Below are positions 25,272-33,991 of a stretch of 64,000 bases of DNA, piece by piece. The notes beneath the pieces are model-generated. The model did not search any database and was not told where the DNA came from. It saw nothing but the letters and a program-made list of their open reading frames with translations. The stretch comes from Entoloma clypeatum (Eukaryota > Basidiomycota > Agaricomycetes > Agaricales > Entolomataceae), in assembly GCA_963565915.1 (NCBI GenBank), contig OY751485.1:1674001-1738000 (forward strand), read 5' to 3'. The translations under genes and the position numbers were made by a program. The stretch's first letter is position 1. Each line of letters starts with the position of its first letter.

Positions 25272-25790
25272 GTTTGTGGCTCGTGGTTCGCGGGGCTTAT
25301 TTTAATGGATGCAGTTTTCAGTCTTAATGCGGGGGTTATTTACTATATACTTTCAATCGTGATTCTGTTCTGCCAATCAATCGCTCGTGCACAGACTACC
25401 CTCAGAGGGTAAGGTTGAACTTTGCGATCTTTTTGCGGCGGCAATAAATGAGCTACACAAGCTTAGGCGATGCTACTTGAGTAATGTCTCCAACCGAGAT
25501 GAATCTCGTTCTGTTGTTATCATCGACGCATAAGTTGGATTCAAATTCAGATCTATGTAGATGAATCGGCCATTTTCAATAAACTCAGCGAACTCAGCGG
25601 GTAACGGTTGAAATATCAAAAGAGTTGCGCGGTTCTACAGAGGGTTCTACATTCGATGTTCCTCCCAATGTAACCAGATACGAGATACTCTACTTCGTGA
25701 CTAAACAAACGGGTGGTTAACACTTTAGCCTCGACGGTGGTCTGTGATCACTCACCACACAAGAACTTGACAGGGTTAGGGACAGACCAG
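25272..25790. other. Intergenic region between modules A and B
   Basis: This 519-bp space lies between the kinase A stop and the companion B stop. It is AT-rich. It is the junction of the tandem duplication, and no element is recognised at it. Confidence 0.5.
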
Positions 25791-26526
25791 CTACACTGTC
25801 GCTTCCTTCACAGTGGCTAACCAAGGTTCGAATGTAAATTCGAGTTGGGGTTCTGTTTTCCTGTCAGTTGGCATGTCCGCCGAAGACATTGTGACGCAGC
25901 TTACTGTGACTCGTCAGGCTCAAAGACAACGGTGTCATCTGTCGACTTAAGGATTTCTTCTCTTCAATTTTTTTGAGGATTGTGGCCTTATTCATCGCAG
26001 AATTGGATGCTTGCTGAATTACAAGAACATGAGAAAAGTTTTTCCCCTTGTTATCAATGGATGCACTGACTGTAGCTCCTTCGTGAAAGGCTACGCTATT
26101 CTGCAATCCTGATAGCGCTGCTTTTCTTGCGGCCTTGCGTTCATTGTACACCTTGACAAAATTCTTCAAGGGGACTTTCTTCTTCTTGAATGCGCGTTCC
26201 TGCGCGATACCCTCTGAAACCATAATGTCCCATCTTGTTGAGCATGACCAGCATTAGTATAGGACATGACGAAACGCGAGTTGACTTCACCGTTCCCAAA
26301 TCTCGTACAGAGGTTCTAGCATGAAGACCTCGATAATCTCATGATGTTTCTGCAACAACTCTATGCCTTTCTGGAGCTCGCCGGATGCCTGTTGCCAAAT
26401 GTCTTCCGTGGTTTTCGTGTTTTCGACCTCGAGGTGCTTTTTCCTGAAGACGGAGACGGCGTTCAACGCTACGTTTCCAAGAGCAGTAATGACAGTGAGA
26501 ATAGGAATAGCCTCGACGCCTGACAT
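25791..26526 (-). CDS. Small helical 'companion' protein B, divergent from kinase B
   Basis: Paralogue of companion A. The start ATG at 26526 opens MSGVEAIPILTVITALGNVA, followed by VFRKKHLEVENTKTTEDIWQ and the basic block ERAFKKKKVPLKNFVKVYNE after an intron. Spelling of exon 2 as WDIMVSEGIAQERAF requires the acceptor at CAACAAG. The 3' end is uncertain. The frame that continues from KKIEEKKSL reads SRQMTPLSLSLTSH, whereas the conserved final exon by alignment with copy A (PQLEFTFEPWLATVKEATV, same stop position) is reached in a different frame. Either an intron boundary is unusual or copy B carries a small indel. The TAG at 25791 is given as the end on the basis of that alignment. If the in-frame reading is right, the protein stops instead at about 25864. 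Confidence 0.55.
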
Positions 26527-26846
26527 GTCGCTGAAAGGTTCGCTGCAAGGACGGAGAGATGGGTTGCATTTGAAGGAGGGGTCACTGACTTCTTAAGTTA
26601 CTGACTGACAGGCACGAGAAAGGAGTGCCAATCACGACATCGGACGGGTGCAGGAGGCGTCGTGCATGTTGTTTTTTGTCCAAAAGTACAAGAGATACTT
26701 CATTTCGGAAGAAATTATCGGGATTCGGTACCTGTTGTGGGTCCTCACTATTGTTCTCAGAAAGGGACCCACAACAATAACACCAGCGCAATGCGCTAAC
26801 AGGGGTGGATCTTCCAAGGGACTGCTCAACTTCGTGCTCTCACTTC
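26527..26846. promoter_or_regulatory. Divergent promoter of module B
   Basis: This 320-bp space separates divergent start codons. It contains an AGAAAGGGACCCACAACAAT segment and its near-inverse GTTGTGGGTCCTCACTATTG around 26732-26780, a short inverted repeat whose role is unknown. Confidence 0.4.
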
Positions 26847-28209
26847 ATGTCGACCGGTTCTGGACTCGAAGCATTGCGAGAACGGCTTCGACTTGCGGGA
26901 GTTGACTTGACATTAGGGAAAGACGGCGGACTCAATAGTGGAGAAATATTCTGGCGCGACCATCAACCGTGGCTGAAGGAACGAGGTTACACTCTTCGAA
27001 AACGTTACCAGCCTGATTGGATCCCTTCTTGGAAGTCAGACCCAGACAGAACGCGGGCGAGCTGCGAAGATGGAGTTCCTGTTCATGTATTTCTCCATTT
27101 GGATCCCAGTCGCCTCTCGCCCAACTGACATACATTGTCAGTACTCTACAGTCCTAGATGCAATGAGAACAGATGGTTCTCTCGTCGTCTTGAAACGTAG
27201 TTCTGCTACGAGCAGCCCCAATGAGGGTGCGATTGGAACAATGCTTTCCTCTGAGCCACTAGCGTCGCACCCAGGCAATCACTGTGCTCCAACATTCGAA
27301 GTATTGCAAGTGCCAGATGACCCAACATGTTCAATTCTGGTTATGCCATATCTACATCCCATTGAACGCCCTCCATTCGAAACCATTGGGGAAGTGGTGG
27401 AATTCTTTCGCCAAGTTTTCGACGTAAGCGAAACAACCCCATGCATAGCTTTACCTAATGCTCTACTCTGTAGGCTCTGAGATTCATGCATGAAAACCAT
27501 ATTGCTCACCGGTATGACTTGTTGTTCGACCATCACAGTCAAATGACCGTGCTTCAGAGATATCAAGTATAACAACATGATGGCAGACGCAATACATCTT
27601 TACGACCCGCCCCCTCATCCATCTGACCACGACAAGAGCCGCGACTTTTCAGGGTCTCCGCGAGTCATATCTTCTCGAACGCGCAGACCTGTCAAATATT
27701 ACCTTATTGATTTTGGTCTTTCAACGGTCTATAAACCCGAGGATGCACCCTATCTAGAAGTCTCTGGATGGGGAGGGGATAAAACCGTGCCAGAATTTCA
27801 GACAGAGGAGCATACCCTTTGCGACCCATTCCCAGTCGACGTATATTGTATGGGTAATATGGTTCGCACGTACTTTCTAGAGGTGGGGGGTGCACTTCTT
27901 GATGTTTTGACGGTCTAATTGACTACGGCACAGGGATTTCTACATAGGCCGGCCAAAAAGGGTTTTGAATTTATGCAGAACCTCATTCAGGACATGGTGA
28001 AAGATGACCCGAAACAACGACCTACGATGACTGAGGTTGTATCCCGGTTTGAAGGCATCACGAAGAAGCTGAGCAATCGAAAATTGCGTTCACGCGTTGT
28101 GGATGTAGGGGAACCGACGGTCCCTGGAATATTCCGCTCGACTATTCATTGGGTGAAGCAGGCTGCATTCATCATCAGGCGCATTCCGTCGATACCAAAG
28201 CCACAATGA
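26847..28209 (+). CDS. Protein kinase-like protein B, tandem duplicate of kinase A
   Basis: The start ATG at 26847 opens MSTGSGLEALRERLRLAGVD. It has the same order of motifs as kinase A: EIFWRDHQPWLKERGYTLRK, VVLKRSS, hinge SILVMPYL, catalytic loop HRDIKYNNMM after the intron that follows MHENHIAH, and a canonical DFG here (YYLIDFGLSTVY). DPFPVDVYCMGNMVRTYFLE and DMVKDDPKQRPTMTEVVSRF follow. Four introns lie at the same positions as in kinase A, confirming descent from one gene. The stop is the TGA at 28207. Downstream, 110 bp away, is a MITE. Of the three kinases in the window this one has the most canonical active-site residues. Confidence 0.85.
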
Positions 28210-28318
28210 GTTTACGGTTTACTTACTGTATTTTCAATCGTGGTTCTGTTCTGTCATTCAATCGCTCCTCGGGGGGTACAGTGTTAATGAAAACTAAAGG
28301 GAGGCATGACTTGGCACG

Positions 28319-28596
28319 CTCAGTAAAAAGGCCGTGTAGGCAATGTGTCATGTGAATGTCAGGATGTCCAGATTCGTGCGGATTCAGCGCTTTTTCGAAA
28401 ATTTACATGACAATTACCTGCAATTTGCCCACTGTTGTCATCAATGCATGTCCTCATGACAGTGGGCAAATTGCAGGTAAATTGTCACGTGAGTGCAGAT
28501 CCGTGTGGATTCTGCTGTTTTTCGAAAATTTACATGCATCAAAACCTTCTCACCTGCATTTTGCCCAAATTTTGCCTACCCGGCCTTTTTACTGAG
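28319..28596. mobile_element. 278-bp MITE with 25-bp terminal inverted repeats and 7-bp TSD
   Basis: Termini CTCAGTAAAAAGGCCG... (28319-28343) and its inverse (28572-28596) match at 24 of 25 positions. TGGCACG flanks both ends directly (28312-28318 and 28597-28603). Internally there is a second inverted pair: ACCTGCAATTTGCCCACTG near 28417 against CAGTGGGCAAATTGCAGGT near 28460. There is also a direct repeat (TTTTTCGAAAATTTACATG at about 28391 and 28514). No coding capacity is needed or seen. The family of the parent transposon cannot be named; the 7-bp duplication is unusual for the common superfamilies. The right end lies 54 bp upstream of the next gene's ATG. Confidence 0.85.
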
Positions 28597-28650
28597 TGGC
28601 ACGTGTCACGCAAAGACGCGTCCCATGAGACACGTCCACCAATCGAGAAG

Positions 28651-29994
28651 ATGTTCTCTGCGGACAATGGCAGCGATGAAGTCCTGTTGCAGATTGACTC
28701 AACATCCCTCTGTTCGATTGCTCGTCAGGCTCGCCAGCAAATGAGCTCAGACACGATTGTCCATGTATTCGAATGCGACATCCACCAATCTCCCGTCGAT
28801 GGGGCAAACAATCTCGTCTACACACTCGTTTTTTCAGATGGCGTGAAGTGGATCGCGCGGCTCCCCAAGGCGCCAGTATGGAACTCTTTTCAACAGCACC
28901 GCATGACGCTTGACCTATTCACGCTTGATTTCCTCGCAACAAACACATCTCTTCCTATCCCCCAGGTTCATGCCTCCTCATGCTCTCTGGACAACCCCTT
29001 GTCCAGGCCATACATTCTGATGTCTTTTCTTGAAGGAACGCCATTGGGAAACTTGTGGTTCGACCCAGTTTGGATGACCGATCAAGGGAGACACAGAGTA
29101 TTCGAGTCCCTTGCATTAACCATGTCTCAACTAAGCAGCTTCACATTTCCAAAGATCGGTGAGCTTGTCGCCGATCCAGAAACAGGTCGTGCAACCGTAG
29201 GTCCCATCTATCCATCCACTCAAGAAATCAGCGACGATGGCGCGACATCTGAAGACGCACTCGGACCGTACGACTCTGGATACGACTTTCTGCTGGATGG
29301 GATAAGGAAGCAATCAGAGCGTGCGGATTCACGTCTCGCCGAACTTACTCTGCTTCGCGTGTTCGCGTCGAGCCTTCCAGACGATTCGTATACTTCACCT
29401 CCATTCGTTCTGGCTTTTCCCGACTACAACTACGATAACATCCTCGTCGATGACGAAGGGCATGTCACCGGGCTCCTTGACTGGGACAGCACTTTCATCG
29501 TACCTAGGCAAACGGGTTTTGCGAGTTACCCATGTTGGATTACGCGTGACTGGGATCCAAGACTATATGCGTGGCCTCCTAAAGACATGGAATCCGCTTC
29601 GGGGGATGACACAGCTGTGAATTCTGCACCAGGTGATGATAGGCTCTGCAATGGTGATCTGGATATTGGCAGTTGCGCAGGTAATTCAGAGCAGGATAGC
29701 CATGAAGATTCGCCGCAGACGTTGCAACGCTACCGAGACGAGTATCTGGAAATCTACACCAGGGTCGATCCAGCAAATGCTGTTTTTACGAAAAACTCTC
29801 ACATTTTTGAGGCCGTTCAAATTGCGATATTTTCAGAGTTGAGTCGAGGCGGCATCGTGTGGAAATTGACCGAGTATATGTTTGGTGCCGGGGAAGATAT
29901 ATTCCTGGATGTAGAGAGGCTTATGGGGTGTCTTGAGCAAGGGGCATGGTTGAAGGACCTCGTTAGTGCGAAAAAGCTTGTATCTTTAGCTTGA
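28651..29994 (+). CDS. Aminoglycoside-phosphotransferase (APH)-family protein
   Basis: Single-exon 447-residue protein starting at ATG 28651 (MFSADNGSDEVLLQIDSTSL). APH-fold signatures are VKWIARLP with the likely ATP-site lysine region, RPYILMSFLEGTPLG as hinge, FPDYNYDNILVDDEG as the catalytic loop (the usual HxDxxxxN has Pro in place of His), and VTGLLDWDSTFIVPR as the metal-binding segment. These agaricomycete proteins are very common and are usually not drug-resistance enzymes; small-molecule or protein substrates are unknown. The open frame continues upstream through most of the MITE to about 28435, but ATG 28651 begins the family-like part. An acidic insert (SASGDDTAVNSAPGDD...) interrupts the C-lobe. 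Confidence 0.85.
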   Translation: MFSADNGSDEVLLQIDSTSLCSIARQARQQMSSDTIVHVFECDIHQSPVDGANNLVYTLVFSDGVKWIARLPKAPVWNSFQQHRMTLDLFTLDFLATNTSLPIPQVHASSCSLDNPLSRPYILMSFLEGTPLGNLWFDPVWMTDQGRHRVFESLALTMSQLSSFTFPKIGELVADPETGRATVGPIYPSTQEISDDGATSEDALGPYDSGYDFLLDGIRKQSERADSRLAELTLLRVFASSLPDDSYTSPPFVLAFPDYNYDNILVDDEGHVTGLLDWDSTFIVPRQTGFASYPCWITRDWDPRLYAWPPKDMESASGDDTAVNSAPGDDRLCNGDLDIGSCAGNSEQDSHEDSPQTLQRYRDEYLEIYTRVDPANAVFTKNSHIFEAVQIAIFSELSRGGIVWKLTEYMFGAGEDIFLDVERLMGCLEQGAWLKDLVSAKKLVSLA

Positions 29995-30372
29995 ATAGAA
30001 ATTAGCCGGATGCTGATGTCTGTCAGAACCAGCACTCTCTTATGTAGGTGGGGTAATTAAAGATAGGGGGGGCCTCCAGGTTCCCGCTCCTTTTCCAATC
30101 CATACAAAACACCGCGAGAGTATCACGATTTGCCCTTATCAGGTAGGGTATACTCTTAGTGATCCATGAAAAATTCAAGGCATTTATAGCATCTATGGTG
30201 ATGGACAACCAACGCACTAGACGACAATAATAAACCTGTGCAATGTAATTATTATCCGGTTTGTACACACAACTGATAAATGAGACCGGAAACCGACTTT
30301 TGTAACCCATGCAATGCCGCTTCCTAGACTCGTTTCGCTGGAAGAGGGCCGACGACAAAATAGACGAAGGAC
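29995..30372. other. Intergenic region
   Basis: About 380 bp between the APH stop and the kinase relic. It is AT-rich and no gene is recognised. Confidence 0.5.
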
Positions 30373-30440
30373 GTCGGGAGAACTCTTCTGGCGGGACCAT
30401 CGAGCTTCGTCGAGGAGCGAGGGTACACTGTTACAAGCCA
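30373..30440 (+). pseudogene. Relic of the module kinase (N-terminal fragment)
   Basis: GTCGGGAGAACTCTTCTGGC and the following bases translate as SGELFWRDHRASSRSEGTLL. This lines up with SGEIFWRDHQPWLKQRGYTL of kinases A and B, and the DNA identity is strong over about 70 bp. Nothing else of the kinase is found on either side, and the fragment sits just beyond the 3' end of the F-box gene. It is the remnant of a further kinase copy. Confidence 0.7.
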
Positions 30441-30483
30441 AATATTTAATGAACAAATGCATGTCGTGGAGTACGCGCAGGCA

Positions 30484-31974
30484 TCATAGGAAAGAGCGTT
30501 CCGGGTAATACATCCCATTTCGTCGAACGTCAGTCCAAACATCCTTCTCTACTATCTCCACACCTTCCTTCAGCCAGTCACGAAAAGCTCCGTCCATTCC
30601 TGCGACCACTTTCTCATCCAGGTAAATCTTGCGCAGGGGAACGTCTGCTGCCTCGCGAGAATCGATCACTTCCCGAAGGATATCTCGCCCTTCCTCACCG
30701 CAGAGAAACTGCGAGCCACCGACGATAGCCAATGTATGAAGCCTCGGCCAAATAATCTCGTCACCGACAACAAGTAGGTCAGGCAGCAGCTTTAGGATAT
30801 TGTCTTGGTATAACGTGGCTTGCTCGACTCTCGGAAAGCATTTTGAGGCGTAGAATAGAAGGGCTCGATTTTCACGATAGATTGTTATGGCTATTGTCCT
30901 GAGAGCAGGAAACCTCTCAGCTTCGCTCCTCTGTTTCTCGTAGAAGCCTGTTAGGCCGTCCCGCAGTACAGACCCCATGATTAGATCTTGGAGATTTGGA
31001 GCCGCGATGGAAAGTAATAGATCGGAGACGTGAGGGAAGTTGTAAAGTTGGAGAGAGGTAAGTGATGGTAGCGCGCGTACATGTGGAGGCAGTACTGGTT
31101 TCGCGGCCGGCCAGTGGTCTTTGAAGCTGTCATAAATTGCAAGGAGCCTGAGTGCACGGAATTGATGCATGATTTTCCAAAATTCTGCAAAGGTAAAGAA
31201 GACTGCCTGTAGATGGAGTGAGGTGACCTGACGAAATGATAGGAGCAGGAAGGGATAGCCGATCTTCACATCTGTAAGGCGCGGTGCCTGATCGTCTTCA
31301 CCAAACAACTCAGCCTTTCTGGGTTGGATCCTGGATGCGAGGCCCGGCACAACCTGTTTTTGCAAACAGAACTTCTCGAGAAGAGGGAGTGGAGCCGGAG
31401 TCCTTTCAATTTCTTTTATGAAGCGAGGGATGAGTGCAGAGAATTCCTGACTGACTTGGAAAACGATGCTCTGACACCGGGGAAAGTGATCGACGAGCGT
31501 ATGGAAGAGGGACGGGAGAGGGAGATAGGCAAGATGATCAAACCATCCTTGCGTTACGTTCAAGGACCCATTCCACCCGACCGCATAGTTCTCCCGTCCG
31601 CGTTCAACCATCTGAGCCATGATGTGTAATTGGATAGGGCAGGCTTGCGATTTTTGTAGCCAGAAGTGGAGCATTCTAGGGTTCCACGGCGGCGATATGT
31701 TGAGATGGTTCCAAAGAAGAGGGTGGGCGAAAGCAACGGTGCGCCAATGAGAGCATACCAGAGATACGAGTAGAGGAACCTGTGTATGCCTTCCTTTACC
31801 TATACGAACCAAGTCTTTAACAGCTTCTTCAACCAAGTCCCGAGCGATCTCGAAAATATCTGCCAGCACTTCATCTGGCAACAGAGAGATAGGTGATGGA
31901 GGGGCCTGAGAGTGAATGGTCTTGGAGTCATGGGTCGGTGGAGTGAGGATGGAGTCCAGAGCAATGTTGGGCAT
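30484..31974 (-). CDS. F-box / LRR-like protein
   Basis: Single-exon 496-residue protein starting at ATG 31974 (MPNIALDSILTPPTHDSKTI). An F-box of about 45 residues begins at about residue 28 (PISLLPDEVLADIFEIARDL ... LVSLVCSHWRTVAFAHPLLW). The rest consists of irregular leucine-rich segments (LTSLQLYNFPHVSDLLLSIA, RVEQATLYQDNILKLLPDLL). By family knowledge such proteins are SCF ubiquitin-ligase substrate receptors and are hugely expanded in mushrooms. The target is unknown. Confidence 0.88.
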   Translation of the reverse strand: MPNIALDSILTPPTHDSKTIHSQAPPSPISLLPDEVLADIFEIARDLVEEAVKDLVRIGKGRHTQVPLLVSLVCSHWRTVAFAHPLLWNHLNISPPWNPRMLHFWLQKSQACPIQLHIMAQMVERGRENYAVGWNGSLNVTQGWFDHLAYLPLPSLFHTLVDHFPRCQSIVFQVSQEFSALIPRFIKEIERTPAPLPLLEKFCLQKQVVPGLASRIQPRKAELFGEDDQAPRLTDVKIGYPFLLLSFRQVTSLHLQAVFFTFAEFWKIMHQFRALRLLAIYDSFKDHWPAAKPVLPPHVRALPSLTSLQLYNFPHVSDLLLSIAAPNLQDLIMGSVLRDGLTGFYEKQRSEAERFPALRTIAITIYRENRALLFYASKCFPRVEQATLYQDNILKLLPDLLVVGDEIIWPRLHTLAIVGGSQFLCGEEGRDILREVIDSREAADVPLRKIYLDEKVVAGMDGAFRDWLKEGVEIVEKDVWTDVRRNGMYYPERSFL

Positions 31975-32219
31975 TTATGGACGAGAGATGATCGCGATGT
32001 CTTCAGCGTCGTCAATCATATAGACGCTGACAGTGATATACCATCACATTGGTTTTGAATTCACTCAGGCTTATGTACAAGATCTGCCCGATAGAATTGG
32101 CTTCTCACTGTCGTGCACGGTAGAGTATGTCCAGAACGAAGACAGGATCATCAGTGGCCCAAGACGAGGCTCAACGCTAGTGTTCTCCCGATGGGAGCCT
32201 CCGAGGCCAGGCCCAAGTA

Positions 32220-33964
32220 CTACCTCCCGAACCTCCCAGGCGTAATCAAAAACTCGTTCACCCTCTTCAACGTCGCCCGCGCAGGGTTTGCCACCGACCG
32301 ACTTGCAATGATCCACTCCAACCGTGTCCTTATCGATTTCTTATCCACCACCTGCTCTCTCTGCGCACCAAATTCCCCATCAACCACATCGTCCCTATCC
32401 CCACCCCCGTTCCCGTTCCCGTAATCATTCAAAGAAACCGGCCACGGAGGATTAAAGCTTGACACTCCAATGAACGCCCCCGTGGCATCAAACAGGCCTG
32501 CTAAGACGGCTAACACGACCCCGACGCTCGCGTCCTTGCCCGTCTCGCATGCAACGCAGACTCGTGTTCTTTCTGAACTGGCTAGGTGGGCGCCGATAGC
32601 GGCGTACGAAGCAGGCAGTATGTGCGAGAGGAACTCGGCCTGACCCTTTTTAAGGGAGGGGGTATGATGTGTGAGGTAGAGGATGTTTTTGACTCTGCGC
32701 TTTGTTGCGGGCGGCGTTGCCTCCTCACTGGGCTGGTGAAGGTCGGTGGCATTTCCCTGCTGCTGAAATGGTGCTGCTTCACTGGTGGTGGCGCTGGAGT
32801 CCCCGGGTGTGAGCAACACGTATGCCATGTCCACATCCTCCTCAGCCTCCTCTTCGAGATTGAGATGAACGAGATCGGACAGAGTACATATCAGAAGCCG
32901 TCCGCCAACTTTGACGATAGGACTGGGTGGTAGTCTACGCCCTGCTCCATCATCTGAGGTGGTGGTGTTCACGAGCCTTCGAATGAGCACTGGTAATTCA
33001 GCGCGGGATGAAGCGAGGAGTGCCGGGCGGTGGGCCCAAAACAGGTCAGGCGTCAGACCCTAGACGACGATGGGTAACAAGTCAGGACTAGGCGGGCTAT
33101 GGAGTAAACACTCGCCATGCTCCAGAGCTCATGATCATCGCCCGACCCCTGGACATACGAGAAGCCAACAGAGCGGCGTTCGGTCCCCGAGTGGACCTGT
33201 TTCGACGCGGAGAGACAAATGACGGGGAAGAAAGTCCGTGTGGCAGGGAGGGAGGGGAATGCCGTTGTGGCTGGGGTTAACCAGAGTGGCCGGAGAGGGT
33301 GAGAAAGGTTTGGGAGGTCGAAGGATGAGTTCTAATATCGTTATGAACGCGGAGTAGCGTATATGGTGTGGGGTGGGCGTACGAAGAGAGCATCGGCCCA
33401 CGAATCGATGCGTTGTTCGATCTGGTGGTGCTCTTGGGCGCTGACTGCACCAGGAGGCGTGTAAAGAGTGGTGTCCCAGTTGCCGGGCGTCGAGCTGGGA
33501 TAGCGGCGGGCGACTGCGCGGTTGATGACCGCACACCAGATAGGGACGGTTTTGGAGAGTGCGTCGGGGATGCGCTTGCCCGATCGTGTAGAATCTACCA
33601 GGATTATCCTTGAGACCCGAATGGTCAGCCTGAGGACGATATCGGGAAAACCAGTAGACTTAGGTACGAACCCATTATTCTGAGCAACCAGCGGCACAAG
33701 ATGCAGATTTGCACGCCGGAGGTTGAAACTCCAATTCGAAAAGTGGCCATCGGTAGATTTGAAGTACGCAGGCGTGTCGGGGTAGCGTACGATGGCGGGA
33801 TCAGAATACCACGCCCCACACCGCAAGTTGGGCACGAGCGGGACGTCGGGATACACCTCGCGAGACACCTGCTCGACGAACCGCGCGTCCTCCTCGATCG
33901 AATGCAGGCGATTGTAGACGTCGAGAGACTCCCTCCTGAGATACTCAAGGACGTCGTGCACCAT
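32220..33964 (-). CDS. RIT1: Initiator tRNA phosphoribosyl transferase (RIT1)
   Basis: Adds a 2'-O-ribosyl phosphate to A64 of initiator tRNA-Met so that it is used only in initiation. The start ATG at 33964 opens MVHDVLEYLRRESLDVYNRL. Hallmarks are VPNLRCGAWYSDP, STDGHFSNWSFNLRRANLHL, LVDSTRSGKRIPDALSKTVP, SVGFSYVQGSGDDHELWSMG and LTPDLFWAHRPALLASS. The C-terminal phosphatase-like domain has GAHLASSERTRVCVACETGK and VGVVLAVLAGLFDATG. Introns are placed at FV/NSSFDLPNLS and at SM/GLTPD; the latter uses a GC donor (ATG|GCGAGT). Gly-rich, Asp-rich insert GNGNGGGDRDDV is near the end. It is divergent from the SET gene, with start codons only 28 bp apart. Confidence 0.93.
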
Positions 33965-33991
33965 CGCGCTGACCTAATCACAAAATCTTTC
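33965..33991. promoter_or_regulatory. Very short divergent gap between RIT1 and the SET gene
   Basis: Only 27 bp separate the two proposed start codons. Promoters must lie inside the neighbouring coding sequence, the transcripts must overlap at their 5' ends, or one true start lies further downstream. Confidence 0.4.

Noticed and set aside
28435..28650. N-terminal extension of the APH-like protein into the MITE
   Set aside because: It is open but consists of transposon sequence with no family similarity; kept only as a finding, not as part of the gene.
33701..33991. Upstream extension of the SET gene frame
   Set aside because: The frame is open, but it is antisense to conserved RIT1 exons (STDGHFSNWSF); ATG 33992 starts the likely protein.
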